55,792 nucleotides of DNA, from IMG/VR virus record IMGVR_UViG_3300045885_000606, positions 1 to 55,792 of that record, one strand, 5' to 3'. Each line of letters opens with the position of its first letter. Position 1 is the stretch's first letter. The stretch comes from a virus. The position numbers were made by a program, and so were the translations under genes. This document shows positions 42,137-50,994 of the stretch, one piece after another. The notes below the pieces were generated by a model, which saw only the letters and a program-made list of their open reading frames with translations, made no database searches and was not told the DNA's origin.

Positions 42137-43696
42137 TTACACCCTCACAGGACGAGACAGCGGTTTCGGTCGTACCTGGTGAGAGAGGCCGCGAATCATG
42201 AGACCGCCAGCGCCGCTATACTCGCTGTAGAGGACCTCGCCGGTGAGGCCGATCTCGAACACCGCGTCGGCTTCGGCAAAGGCCGGGAGCAGCGAGCCCG
42301 GGACCGCCGTGGCTGCCACGCTCACCTTGCTCTGCTTCGTGAACGGATGTCTCGAGGGCTGCGTGCCAAACACAAAGGAGCCCTGAATGACCTGGTTCGC
42401 CGCGATGTTAAAGAGTTTCATGAGGATGCGCTGCACGTAGAAGGGGCGCAGTTGCGGCCCCATGGGGGGCATACGCACGCTCCAGGGCTGCGGGACGCCG
42501 TCATCGTTTCTATCCCCGCCAAAGATGCGCTGCACTCTGCCGCCGCCGTATTCCCCGGCAAAGGGCTGCGGCTGGCCTTCCTCGTCAATGAGCGTTTCAA
42601 TCGTCGTAAAGGGCACGGGAAACTCACAGATGGTCCAGGCGCGGCGGTGCAGATCAAAGACAAACATGCGGGTTAAGGACCCCAGGGGCTCCACCGGACA
42701 GGCACAGAGATAGAGCGGCGGATTATGCACCTGCGCCGCCATAGAGCGGTGGATCATCGACCAGGTGAGGCCGGCAATGTCCCACCGCCTGAAGATATAG
42801 GGACGGATTTTTTCGGAGATGAGGATGTCCCCGGTTCCCGAAAAGAGCGCAAAGCCCCTATGGGTCAGACGCAGGAGTCCCTGAAAGCCGTTGCCGGTCA
42901 CAAACTCGATCGAGCGTCCAGCGACACAGCCCATGTTGGTTTTGACCCGGTCAAACGTTGGCGCGTTGCCGCCGCCAAACGCTCCTGCCACCTGATAGGT
43001 GGCGAAGTTCTTAAAGGCGACGAGAATGTCCATGGGGGTAATCCCCACTTCGGACACGGTGAAGACCGCCAGGCCGGTGCCCACCGAGCCATCATCCTGA
43101 GAGAGAAAGAGCTGGTTGGAGGTGGGCCAGGAGTTCGGATTTTCGACGTCACTTTGTCTGAGCGACGAGGGCCCATCGTAGGTGGAAGAGACCGGCGCCG
43201 TATTCCAGACCCACAGGGCATTTTTGTGCACCACCATCCACTGCGCCCCAGGTGGAATGTCCGTGCCTGAAAGGCGCGTCATCGTCACCCCATCGGTTTC
43301 CCAGGGGATTTCGTAGCCCGCGGCAATGTAGGCGCGGTTCATCCAGGGGACGATGTGCGGGGTCTCATACGGCGTATCAAAGGTCCCGAGCAGCGTCCAG
43401 GGCACCGTCCCTCGGCGATAGAGGCGCTGCTGACCCGTATCCATGCGGCAGATGGCCAGATCGACCCTGGTCCCATCTGTCTGCGTGAAACCGCCCAGTG
43501 CCACAATCTGGATGGTCCCGGCTGGCGCGGTATCGACCGTCATGGCGCCGTCCCGCACACACAGCGAACCCTCTTCATCGAGGATAAAGTTGGTGGCACG
43601 CAGCACCTCGTTCTTTTCCACCTTCCAGGGCGAGGCAATAGCGTTCACGCCCCCGGAGTAATCCATGGTGTCGAGCGGCCGCAGGTCTCTAGCCAT
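42137..43696 (-). CDS. Beta-propeller tail protein
   Basis: 519 residues. It opens DLRPLDTMDYSGGVNAIASP and ATNFILDEEGSLCVRDG, the start of a widespread phage tail or stabilisation protein built as a beta-propeller; repeated blades follow (LYRRGTVPWTLLGTFD, TMTRLSGTDIPPGAQWMVV, LFSGTGDILISEKIRPYIF). In podoviruses this kind of protein forms the tail hub or closes the connector. It lies directly downstream of the connector genes. Confidence 0.78.
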   Translation of the reverse strand: MARDLRPLDTMDYSGGVNAIASPWKVEKNEVLRATNFILDEEGSLCVRDGAMTVDTAPAGTIQIVALGGFTQTDGTRVDLAICRMDTGQQRLYRRGTVPWTLLGTFDTPYETPHIVPWMNRAYIAAGYEIPWETDGVTMTRLSGTDIPPGAQWMVVHKNALWVWNTAPVSSTYDGPSSLRQSDVENPNSWPTSNQLFLSQDDGSVGTGLAVFTVSEVGITPMDILVAFKNFATYQVAGAFGGGNAPTFDRVKTNMGCVAGRSIEFVTGNGFQGLLRLTHRGFALFSGTGDILISEKIRPYIFRRWDIAGLTWSMIHRSMAAQVHNPPLYLCACPVEPLGSLTRMFVFDLHRRAWTICEFPVPFTTIETLIDEEGQPQPFAGEYGGGRVQRIFGGDRNDDGVPQPWSVRMPPMGPQLRPFYVQRILMKLFNIAANQVIQGSFVFGTQPSRHPFTKQSKVSVAATAVPGSLLPAFAEADAVFEIGLTGEVLYSEYSGAGGLMIRGLSHQVRPKPLSRPVRV

Positions 43697-43898
43697 GCTC
43701 CACGTCCTCCTCCATATCCTCTGGCGGCTTCTCCTCTCTGGGCTTCTCTACTCCCTCAGCACTAATCGCCTTCACCATGGGCGCACGTAGCGTCTTTTCG
43801 CCCTCAGAGTCGGGCTCTGGTGGTCCCTCGCCAGCGTCAAACTGGGCCACCAATTTCTTGAGGAGCGCCATCACTTCGTCTGGCAGATCAACCCACAT
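43689..43898 (-). CDS. Small acidic hypothetical protein
   Basis: 69 residues. Short helix (PDEVMALLKKLVAQFD) then a disordered, Glu/Pro-rich tail. Overlaps the propeller gene by 8 bp; AAAGGAG upstream. Preceded by the long stem-loop at 43915-43968. Confidence 0.62.
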   Translation of the reverse strand: MWVDLPDEVMALLKKLVAQFDAGEGPPEPDSEGEKTLRAPMVKAISAEGVEKPREEKPPEDMEEDVEHG

Positions 43899-43914
43899 GC
43901 CGGATCCTTTCTCC

Positions 43915-43968
43915 TTTCAGGACAGGTTGTACACAAACCCCCCGATTCGTGTACATCCTGTCCTGAAA
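43915..43968 (-). terminator. Long stem-loop inside the late operon
   Basis: A 20-bp stem with one mismatch: TTTCAGGACAGGTTGTACAC (43915-43934) against 43949-43968, with a 14-nt loop. It sits between the connector gene and the small acidic gene, in a late operon that otherwise has few gaps. It could be a partial terminator, an RNA-processing site or an operator. Confidence 0.6.
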
Positions 43969-43992
43969 CTGGCCCCTAAGGACCAGATAGAT

Positions 43993-44997
43993 CTAAGGGA
44001 CTATTGTTCCCCACGGCCCAATCGGGTAGAGGGGGCCCCCATTGGGATAGACGCCGTACATCGCCACCTGCGCGGTTCCGTCCTGGAGGTCGGACTGCAG
44101 CACGCTATCGACGAGTATCCGCTCACATTCTTGCCAGAAGCGGGTCATGAGGGCGCCCTCCGCCTGATCGTCTTGCTCGGCGCCTTTCACCTGGGCCCTG
44201 GCATAGGTGCGGATCGGCACCAGCCAGGCCGGTGGGACTTCGACCACGGAGGTCGGCGCCGTCAGCGTCGAGGGAATGCGCTTGCCCTTCACCCACAGGG
44301 AACAGGAGACCGCAGTGGCATAGGCAAAGTGCGCTTCCGCCAGCGTCCCGCCACAGCCCCGCCGAGAGATCGCCAGGGTGTTGCCCTCGACCTGCTGGTA
44401 CTGCATAAGTTCGCCATCAATTCGCACCCAGCCAAACGGGAGAAAGCCCTCTGTAGAGGTGAGGGGGAGCCGGTCAGTGCGCGGACCGATATCTTCCGCG
44501 AGCGTTGTGCGCGGATCGGAGCGCTCGGGGTTTGGCCAGTAGCTCACTTCGAGCGACCCCACCCGCCTATGCGTCCCGTAGGTAAGGGGCTGGCCCACTG
44601 CCTGCGCCGGGTAGATGGTATATTGCTGCGGAAAAGGGAAGCACTGACGCTGGTAGGCATAGACGGCCAGTATCTGGTGCCAGCGTATATCCAGGGTGTA
44701 GACCGGTTGGCCCATGACTGCCGAGGTCGCAAACCAGTCTTCGACGCGCCAGTTGGTGTATTTGACCAGTTCGGTCATGCCGTCCGAGAGCCAGTCTAAG
44801 AGCGTGGCGTTGGAAAAGCGAAAGCCGTCGTGCTCGCAACTGACCGGATCATCCTGGAGGCCGGTCACTGGATCCATGGTTGGATCAGGGATCATCGCCC
44901 GCAGTTGCTTGAGGAGTTGGCAGGCTTGAATCTCCTGCACGAAGGGGGCTTCCACGGCCAGGATGGCATCCGGGGTAAGGAGAGCTGGTACAGCCAC
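43993..44997 (-). CDS. Head-tail adaptor-like protein
   Basis: 334 residues. An N-terminal helical domain (FRFSNATLLDWLSDGMTELV) is followed by the beta segment LEVSYWPNPERSDPRT, an inserted beta domain with GWVRIDGELMQYQQVEG, and a long C-terminal helix pair. This 'adaptor' layout resembles gp4/gp10-type connector proteins under the portal of short-tailed phages. Neighbours (beta-propeller, capsid, portal) agree. Confidence 0.7.
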   Translation of the reverse strand: MAVPALLTPDAILAVEAPFVQEIQACQLLKQLRAMIPDPTMDPVTGLQDDPVSCEHDGFRFSNATLLDWLSDGMTELVKYTNWRVEDWFATSAVMGQPVYTLDIRWHQILAVYAYQRQCFPFPQQYTIYPAQAVGQPLTYGTHRRVGSLEVSYWPNPERSDPRTTLAEDIGPRTDRLPLTSTEGFLPFGWVRIDGELMQYQQVEGNTLAISRRGCGGTLAEAHFAYATAVSCSLWVKGKRIPSTLTAPTSVVEVPPAWLVPIRTYARAQVKGAEQDDQAEGALMTRFWQECERILVDSVLQSDLQDGTAQVAMYGVYPNGGPLYPIGPWGTIVP

Positions 44998-45010
44998 GAG
45001 AGCACCTTTC

Positions 45011-45241
45011 TCAGGGGCATGGCAGCCGCTGTCCCAGCGCTTCCGTACATTTGAGGAGGCGCTCGACCAGATCGCGGGTCGTCTGCTGCTGCGCTCGCCA
45101 TTCGCCCACCACGTAGTAAATAATCAGCGCTCCCAGAACCAGGAGCGCCAGCGACAGGACCGGGCCTCCGCGCTCTAAGATCGGCATGAGCTGCCCGAGC
45201 GTCCGCGTCAGACGGTTTTCCGGGCCATTAGCGTCCGGCAC
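45011..45241 (-). CDS. Small membrane protein (holin-like?)
   Basis: 76 residues from GTG 45241 (GAGGAGGT upstream). One transmembrane segment (VLSLALLVLGALIIYYVVGE) with a helical, charged C-terminus. Size and single helix would suit a holin or spanin-like protein, but no lysis partner is recognised. Its start overlaps the glycosyltransferase gene. Confidence 0.62.
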   Translation of the reverse strand: MPDANGPENRLTRTLGQLMPILERGGPVLSLALLVLGALIIYYVVGEWRAQQQTTRDLVERLLKCTEALGQRLPCP

Positions 45242-45917
45242 GAAGTACCACCTCCTCACTCGGGGTCCAGCCTGGTCGGTAGTCCTCGTCGGTAATGCCC
45301 CTGGGCATGAGGTGGATCGTTTCCACACAGGGCGTGGCATAGACCGGGATGCCGACTTCCCGGCAGCGCAGAAAGAAGCTCATGTCCTCACCGTAGCGCC
45401 CCCGGTGCTCAAATGGTTCTTCACCCGGCAAGGCCTCCTCAAGATGGGCAAACACACTGCCGTGGATGAGGAGACAGCCCCCTCCGGCCGCACCCACCTG
45501 AAAGACCTCTGCCGCGGGATCGTATTCGAGGAGCGGCACAAAACCCTGCTCCTCGTCTCGCCAGACCCACAGCATGGGATGGTGCGGAAGCACTTTGTGG
45601 CGGTAGATCCCGGTGAGGACCGGGACCTGGTAGCGCTCCATGAGATGCACCATTTTGGCCAGGACATCGGGTTCAAAAGTGTGATCGGTATCGGTCATCC
45701 AGAGCCACTCGCCTCGCATCTCTTTGACCAGGAAATTCCTGGCGCCAGCATGGAGCGAAAACGTGGCGCGGGTATAATGAATCGATGCGTCACTCTCCAC
45801 CAGGTAGCGCGAGGTATAGTCCCGCATCGCTCCCCAGGCCCAGCAAAAGGCCTCAGGCACCCCCCACACGCCGCCCAGATAGGCGGCGGTCCCTTTGACA
45901 TGCTGCCATGCGATCAT
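45228..45917 (-). CDS. GT-A-fold glycosyltransferase-like protein
   Basis: 229 residues from ATG 45917, which overlaps the methyltransferase stop (ATGA). The sequence has the GT-A pattern WLWMTDTDHTFEPDVL (a D-x-D metal site), VPVLTGIYRHKVLP and GAAGGGCLLIHGSVF, then GEDMSFFLRCRE. Part of a three-gene sugar-modification cassette inside the virion operon. Substrate unknown; capsid, tail or DNA modification are all possible. Confidence 0.82.
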   Translation of the reverse strand: MIAWQHVKGTAAYLGGVWGVPEAFCWAWGAMRDYTSRYLVESDASIHYTRATFSLHAGARNFLVKEMRGEWLWMTDTDHTFEPDVLAKMVHLMERYQVPVLTGIYRHKVLPHHPMLWVWRDEEQGFVPLLEYDPAAEVFQVGAAGGGCLLIHGSVFAHLEEALPGEEPFEHRGRYGEDMSFFLRCREVGIPVYATPCVETIHLMPRGITDEDYRPGWTPSEEVVLRAGR

Positions 45918-46447
45918 GAGCCCTCCGCACGTCTGGCCAAAATAAAGTAGCCTTCTGGCACAAACCCGTAGTCGACCGTCTGCCACAGCACAATGTCCCA
46001 CCCTGTCACCGCAAGGAGGTCCAGGAGCCCAGATGCGGTGACGACACTGTTGTGGTAAAGCCCGGGATAGTCGGGAAGGCGCTCGCCCGGATCCTCCACA
46101 AAGCGCTCGTCACAGGGGACCGTCAGACACAGCCAGGGCGCCACGCGGTGGGCTTCTCTGAGGGAAACCCGCTGCCCGCCCTCGTCCAGGTGTTCAAGAA
46201 TGTCTCCCAACACCACCATCTCGCCGTCATCATCAGCAATCGGCCAGGGCTTGCGGCAATCAAAGCGGAGCTGGGGGACAAGCTGGGTGTGGAGGAGCGG
46301 ATCATAGGCCAGCAGATCGCAGTTCCACACCCGTGCGCCAAACGTGGCTCTGAGCGAGGCCGGATCGGTGCTCGCCCCGACGTTAAAGACCAGGCCGGTT
46401 GTTCGTTGGACACAGGAGCGCTGAAAGTCAAAACGCAGTGTGGTCAC
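45914..46447 (-). CDS. Class I SAM methyltransferase-like protein
   Basis: 177 residues. LVFNVGAST (about 19-27) is motif I, VWNCDLLAYDP is the acidic loop, MVVLGDILEHLDE is motif IV-like, and a C-terminal GYFILARR strand closes the fold. The short length and the absence of a DPPY-type motif argue against a DNA MTase; small-molecule or glycan methylation fits its position between two glycosyltransferases. Confidence 0.8.
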   Translation of the reverse strand: MTTLRFDFQRSCVQRTTGLVFNVGASTDPASLRATFGARVWNCDLLAYDPLLHTQLVPQLRFDCRKPWPIADDDGEMVVLGDILEHLDEGGQRVSLREAHRVAPWLCLTVPCDERFVEDPGERLPDYPGLYHNSVVTASGLLDLLAVTGWDIVLWQTVDYGFVPEGYFILARRAEGS

Positions 46448-47520
46448 GGTCGCTCCTCGGCCCAGGCCTCGTACTGATCGACCACCCCTTCCCAGTCAAA
46501 GCGCTTCCTGGCTTCCTGCATCATCTTGAGCCGTGTCTCTTCCAGCTCGTCTGCATGCTCCAGGAGATAGAGTGCCGCGTGGGCGTAGTGCCTGAGCGTC
46601 AGTTGATCGCGCTCGCCGTCACCCTCAATGCCCACGCCCGCAAGGAGCTGCTCGCCGGTCGCCCACTGCGGGTTGACAATGGGTATGGCCCCTAAGGCCT
46701 GCGCTTCCATGAGGGCAATGTGCCCGGTTTCAAGGAAGTTGGTGGGATGGACGTAGAGCGCACTGTGCAGCCACTCACGGTAGAGCGCCGTCTGCCCCAG
46801 GCGGCCGTGCAGGGTAATCCCGTCAGCGTGCAGCCTGGCATGCAGGATGCGGATCATTTCCCGCACGCGAGCGTTTGGGACCTTGTGCATGTTGTCAAAG
46901 CCGTAAAAAACATGCAGCTCGGCTTTGCGCTCGTAAAACCGGATGGTGCGAAAGACCTCCAGAAGTCCCAGGAGTCCGCGGTCCGGAGAAGAAGCGTACA
47001 TGAGCCGGTGCGGGTTTCTCTGGATAGGCGCTCTGAGGAGCTGCTCCACAAGGTCAGCGCGCAGGCCATTCCTGGACTGCACAATTTTTGGGGCAAAGGT
47101 GGGGTGGCGGTGCTTGAGAAACTGCACATGCGCGCTGCAGAGCCCGATCACCCGCTCAATCTTGGGCTCCCAGTCCTCCTCCCAGGTCTGCGGGTGGTCG
47201 GCATCTTGCATGACGCACCACAGGCGCTGGCCACCCGCGGGTCCTTCAAGGCTGCCGGCGAGTTCTAAGCCGCGCACCAGGACCCAGATGCCGGGCGCAT
47301 GCCACTCCAGCTCTTCCAGAGGGCGCCAGAAGACGCCCTTGTAGACCCGTGGCACCCCTTCGTAGAGCGGTGCGTAGGAAAAGACCTCGTGGCCACGCGC
47401 TGCCAGCCGCCAGGCCATCTCGCAGTGCATGGTTTCCGAGCCCCCAATCCCCGGATCGTCCGGCGAGGTTGGCCCCCACGCCTCAAAATGGCGCGGTGAA
47501 ACGATATGGAACGTCGCCAT
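46444..47520 (-). CDS. GT4-like glycosyltransferase
   Basis: 358 residues. N-domain: GIGGSETMHCEMAWRLAARG, the sugar-acceptor GG-S loop. C-domain: RLMYASSPDRGLLGLLEVF (donor-binding 'S.p.kGl' region), ITLHGRLGQTALYREWLHSA, LYVHPTNFLETGHIALMEAQ (E-x7-E type) and ALGAIPIVNPQ. This is the GT-B, family-4 layout. Overlaps the methyltransferase gene by 4 bp. The product may decorate virions or host glycans. Confidence 0.87.
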   Translation of the reverse strand: MATFHIVSPRHFEAWGPTSPDDPGIGGSETMHCEMAWRLAARGHEVFSYAPLYEGVPRVYKGVFWRPLEELEWHAPGIWVLVRGLELAGSLEGPAGGQRLWCVMQDADHPQTWEEDWEPKIERVIGLCSAHVQFLKHRHPTFAPKIVQSRNGLRADLVEQLLRAPIQRNPHRLMYASSPDRGLLGLLEVFRTIRFYERKAELHVFYGFDNMHKVPNARVREMIRILHARLHADGITLHGRLGQTALYREWLHSALYVHPTNFLETGHIALMEAQALGAIPIVNPQWATGEQLLAGVGIEGDGERDQLTLRHYAHAALYLLEHADELEETRLKMMQEARKRFDWEGVVDQYEAWAEERP

Positions 47521-47525
47521 GGTGC

Positions 47526-47966
47526 TCAGGCTCCCGGCGTAAAGTCCACCAGCGCATCATAGGTCACATCATCGGTGCCACTCTTGGTGAGCGCAATCCG
47601 CCCAAAGGTGTAGCTCAGCGCATCCGGTACCACACCGGAGAGGATCATCGTCTGGTCACGCCCCGTCCGTCCCGACACCGCCTGGGCAATGGTGCGGAGC
47701 TGCGAGGTAAAGCCAGAATCGTAGGCCACTTGCAACTCATACGTCGGCCCGACAGTGCCCGAACCTGACACCCAGCCCTTTTGCCGGATGACGGCCCGGC
47801 CAAACATGATGCCCGTCGGGGCCTGCATGACCGGCGTCGTAGTGACGTTTTGATCCGCCAGCTCGAAATGAAAGCCCAGCGTCGGGGGCTGGACACTCCC
47901 CGTGCCTATGCCCACCTGAAACGGCCCCAGTTTTGCTTTGGTCCAATCACCCAGACTAAAAGCCAT
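47526..47966 (-). CDS. Structural protein downstream of the capsid gene
   Basis: 146 residues, beta-rich (FQVGIGTGSVQPPTLGFHFE, VSGSGTVGPTYELQVAYD). Its place directly after the major capsid gene and its small beta fold suggest a capsid decoration or head-completion protein. Not recognised by motif. Confidence 0.66.
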   Translation of the reverse strand: MAFSLGDWTKAKLGPFQVGIGTGSVQPPTLGFHFELADQNVTTTPVMQAPTGIMFGRAVIRQKGWVSGSGTVGPTYELQVAYDSGFTSQLRTIAQAVSGRTGRDQTMILSGVVPDALSYTFGRIALTKSGTDDVTYDALVDFTPGA

Positions 47967-47997
47967 GGCGCTCCTCCTTGTCTATACGAGAATGCAG

Positions 47998-49294
47998 TTA
48001 TGCGTTATTGATGCCGTACACCCGCTGATGGTGTCTCAGCGACAAGAACTGGAGCTGCCAGAGCAGATAAATCCTTGATATAGCTACAAACTGGTATGTG
48101 GGCTGAATGAACGGATCTATTCTGAAGTGCATATTGGGGTGGAATATAGGCCTAATATACTTCTCTGTGTAGAATTGCATCTCCCCAGCCGGAACGAACT
48201 GATCATGGAGAACTACAGCGCGGTTGAACATCAGGTTGCGGAAGCCGCCGCGGGTGGTTTCCTCGTCTTCGATGAAGCGCTGGTTATTGACCAGGGTGCC
48301 CCAGTAGGCGTTCCAGCCCGCTTGCGTGGTGGTAATGAGCGTCGGCTCTTCGTTGCCGAATGAGCAGCGCCCGTATTCCTGCTGCATGCCGGCGGTCGTG
48401 ACCAGAGACGCACCAGCCGATTGCCAGATGGTATCGGCATCGGCATCGGTGGGCCCATTGCCGCCGCCACAGCGCCACACAAAGCCCGTCGAGGCGTTGT
48501 TCTGGATGGTGATCCCGGCATAGGTGCCTGAGGCGGCCAGCGCCAGGGGCACGCCGTCGACGTCGATGGCGGTATTTTGCGGCGCGGTCCGCTGAATGGC
48601 GCGGTTGAGCTTCATGAGCATCGAGCCAAAGGAGATTTCTTCTTTGACCCGGACCAGGTTGACCACGCCGGGAGGCCCCTGGTTCAAGACCGCGTCGATC
48701 ACGGGAATGGCGATCAATTGTTGGTACGCACGCCCATAAGTTCTGTTATCCCTAAGGCTCTTTATCCTTAGGTTCTGCATATTACTATGCAGCTCCGACT
48801 ATCTCTTCACCCATACGTCAGGGTGCCCGGCACTCGTGGAGGGCTTATTCTTTCGTCACCCTCTAGTCTGTACGCCTTCCGTCCCCCTGGGCCTCACGGC
48901 TTACATGGACGGCTTGGCTCGGGATTGTCCCCAGCATGACCTGGTAGGAGTTTCCCCGAATTCACCGGGTTTCACATGCCAGGTTTCCCTGGCAAGGCAG
49001 CAGCGGTGTTTACTGCAACTCTGCCGGTTGAGCACTGTCTGTCACGTCAGTGCTCAACATCTGCGTACCCCAAAAAGCCCCACCAGTTAGTTCTTCTTGA
49101 TTTACTACTGTCCAGACAATTGCCCCACCATGAAAACGCCGACCCAGACGCGTCAACCTCCATAACAGCGGTGAAGGGCGGAACACCGCGTCGACCAGTT
49201 GTGGCTGAAAGTACTTAGTGGTAACACCGTTAGCCGTATTGACAAGTGTAATAGGCGGTTGTGATAGCTGGCTACCTATACCCCCTGCTGCCAT
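47998..49294 (-). CDS. Major capsid protein, interrupted by a group I intron
   Basis: Exon 1 is 49294-49012 and exon 2 is 48734-47998; joined they give 339 residues. Exon 1 ends ...DSAQPAELQ plus one base; exon 2 restores Trp and continues RAYQQLIAIPVIDAVLNQGP, GVVNLVRVKEEISFGSMLMK. The joined sequence has the composition and order of HK97-type capsid proteins (VTDSxQPAExxW, followed by a helix and the long beta strand). Without splicing the frame stops immediately after exon 1. Scaffold upstream and a small structural gene downstream fit. An ATG at 48780 inside the intron opens a frame that would start a truncated protein if unspliced. Confidence 0.87.
48735..49011 (-). ncRNA. Group I intron (277 nt, no ORF)
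   Basis: Recognised on the minus strand by the conserved core: GGTGAATTCGGGGAAACTCC (P3-P4-P5), GGGACAATCCCGAGCCAAGC (P6-P7 joining), CAGACTA (P7 5' strand) pairing with GATAGTCG (P7 3' strand) after GGTGAAGA, a P8 stem GAGGG...CCCTC, and a P9 hairpin CCTAAGG/CCTTAGG. Exon 1 ends in U; GCAGU pairs with an internal guide GCUGC, giving the U-G splice pair. The intron ends in G, and the exons join in frame to a Trp codon. Confidence 0.9.
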
Positions 49295-49312
49295 AGTGTG
49301 GCCCTTTCAGTC

Positions 49313-50083
49313 TTATGCAGCCGCCATAGGCTGATAGAACATCTTGAGGATATCCTGGTCTTGGAGTGCCGCGACTTCGGCTTCGTCGATGGTTTTAAAG
49401 CCTGGTGCTGGCACCTGCATGGTGTGCGGCGGACCGTAGGGGGCGTAGGGGACTTGCGGGTTCTGTAGCTGCAACTCCTGGCGTGCTCGCTCCAGGGTTG
49501 CCGCTTCCGTTTCTGCTCTGACCCGCGCCATATCGGCCTCGTAGTTCATGGCGCGGGAGGCTAAGACCGGATCGTTAATGTGATGTTCCTGGCGGAACCG
49601 GTTTAAGGCGTCCAGGTCCAAGGCCGGGTTGGACTGCTTCATCTGGCCCAGCATGATGAGCTGGGGCAGGGCCTGCCACATCTGACCATTCTGCGTGGCG
49701 AGCTTTTTCAGTTCGTCGATGGCCCGGGCGTTTTCACTCGCCACCCGCATCGCCTCGACGCTTTGCTGGTAGATGGGGTTTAAGAGTTCATCGCCAGAGT
49801 AATCGATCGGGGGCTTGCCTCCTGGCTGCTGCGTCTGCGTCTGTGGCTGCGGGTGCTGCGGCAGAGCCTGAAGCATCTGCGCCAGGTGGCCTTCCAGGAC
49901 ACGCTTCTCATCGGCATAGACCCCGGCCCGCTGGCGCCAGGAGTCGACTTCTGCTTTGGGCACAAAGGCCTGCCGCAAATCGCCCAGCCGCACCACACCC
50001 TGGCCATTCCCCAGATCGAGCTGCATGGTGTCTGGGAATCGGGCACTATCACGGATTACATCATTCCAGTTTGGATCAGCCAT
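49313..50083 (-). CDS. Scaffolding protein
   Basis: 256 residues, highly helical and Gln/Glu-rich, with a disordered Gln/Pro linker (QHPQPQTQTQQPGGKPP) and long helices (ARAIDELKKLATQNGQMWQA). Located directly upstream of the capsid gene, the usual place of the scaffold. The short C-terminal segment (EAEVAALQDQDILKMFYQPM) may be the capsid-binding helix. Confidence 0.8.
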   Translation of the reverse strand: MADPNWNDVIRDSARFPDTMQLDLGNGQGVVRLGDLRQAFVPKAEVDSWRQRAGVYADEKRVLEGHLAQMLQALPQHPQPQTQTQQPGGKPPIDYSGDELLNPIYQQSVEAMRVASENARAIDELKKLATQNGQMWQALPQLIMLGQMKQSNPALDLDALNRFRQEHHINDPVLASRAMNYEADMARVRAETEAATLERARQELQLQNPQVPYAPYGPPHTMQVPAPGFKTIDEAEVAALQDQDILKMFYQPMAAA

Positions 50084-50097
50084 AGATTATCTTCCTT

Positions 50098-50541
50098 CTA
50101 GGCTGCCATGGCCATGCCGCCACCACCCATGGGGAAGCCACTGGTGGGCATCCCTGGCGCGGGAGGCTGGAGCATATCGACGGGCATGCCGCCTAAGGTA
50201 TCCATGGCTTGATCGACGTCCAGGAGTGCGGCAGAGCATTCCTTGGCTGCCTGGGGCGAGCGCTGGTAGCAGCCGTTTAAGGCCACACCAATCACTTCCC
50301 GGGCAATCTTTAAGGCCGCCATTTCTTTATAGGGCGAGGGCATGCGGGAGAGGGTCAGAATAATCGTCCCCACATCCGGGGTTGGCGGAGGCGGGGGCAT
50401 CATCCCTGGAAGACCCATGGGGGGCGCCATACCGGGAGGCGGACCCCCAGGCAGGGGGCCAGCCCCTGCGCCCGGAGGTCCACCCGGACCACGCGCCATG
50501 GCTTGTTGCAGCAGCATTGCCAGCGGTGGCAGGGTTGCCAT
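50098..50541 (-). CDS. Pro/Gly-rich virion-associated protein
   Basis: 147 residues. Low-complexity Pro/Gly/Met N- and C-termini surround a helical core (YKEMAALKIAREVIGVALNG). Starts at a TAATG overlap with the gene before. Function unknown; expressed with portal and scaffold genes. Confidence 0.66.
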   Translation of the reverse strand: MATLPPLAMLLQQAMARGPGGPPGAGAGPLPGGPPPGMAPPMGLPGMMPPPPPTPDVGTIILTLSRMPSPYKEMAALKIAREVIGVALNGCYQRSPQAAKECSAALLDVDQAMDTLGGMPVDMLQPPAPGMPTSGFPMGGGGMAMAA

Positions 50542-50744
50542 TACCCCTTTCCTCCATCGGGAAAGGTGGCTTTCCAGTCGTTCACCATGTCGCCCGACCC
50601 GGTGGACATGGGCTTACACTGGCTCGTCCCATTGGGAGAAAGCACCCCCAGAGGATCGGCCGGCTCGCCGCAGGTCCACGAATCGATTTTGGCGTGCTGG
50701 ACACCCGGCTCCCATAGCGGTGTTACAAATGTCACGTCTGCCAT
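50541..50744 (-). CDS. Small hypothetical virion-operon protein
   Basis: 67 residues from ATG 50744 (AAGGAG upstream); the frame is open to 50897 without a site. Contains DVTFVTPLWEPGVQHAKIDS and a WTCGEP turn. Unknown. Confidence 0.62.
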   Translation of the reverse strand: MADVTFVTPLWEPGVQHAKIDSWTCGEPADPLGVLSPNGTSQCKPMSTGSGDMVNDWKATFPDGGKG

Positions 50745-50912
50745 AGCGTTCTCCTTACATGCGCCGACCACCACGCGACGATTTCCGCATCCGTCTGCCA
50801 CGACTCTGTGTATACCTCTCAGGTCCACACATAGACCACTCCTTGCCAGGGAAAGTGAGGGGTAATGAAACGCATCAGGTGGAGTATGGAGCAGCAAGGG
50901 ACTGACAGTCTA

Positions 50913-50976
50913 TTGACAGTATGCAGAAAGTGCTAGTAAGCTAGGACAAAATCGCAAAAAAGTACTAGTAAGCTAG
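50913..50976 (+). promoter_or_regulatory. Rightward promoter with two direct-repeat operators
   Basis: TTGACA (50913-50918), 18 bp, TAAGCT (50937-50942). The 16-bp sequence AGTGCTAGTAAGCTAG (50929-50944), overlapping the -10, recurs with one change at 50961-50976, exactly 32 bp apart (about three helical turns). Placed before a ribbon-helix-helix gene, it is a likely autoregulatory operator pair. Confidence 0.65.
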
Positions 50977-50994
50977 TAAATGGAGGGGGTGGGT

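Noticed and set aside
47998-48780. Separate 260-residue capsid gene starting at 48780
   Set aside because: The first 15 codons lie inside the group I intron (P9 hairpin); the protein begins properly only after joining to exon 1.
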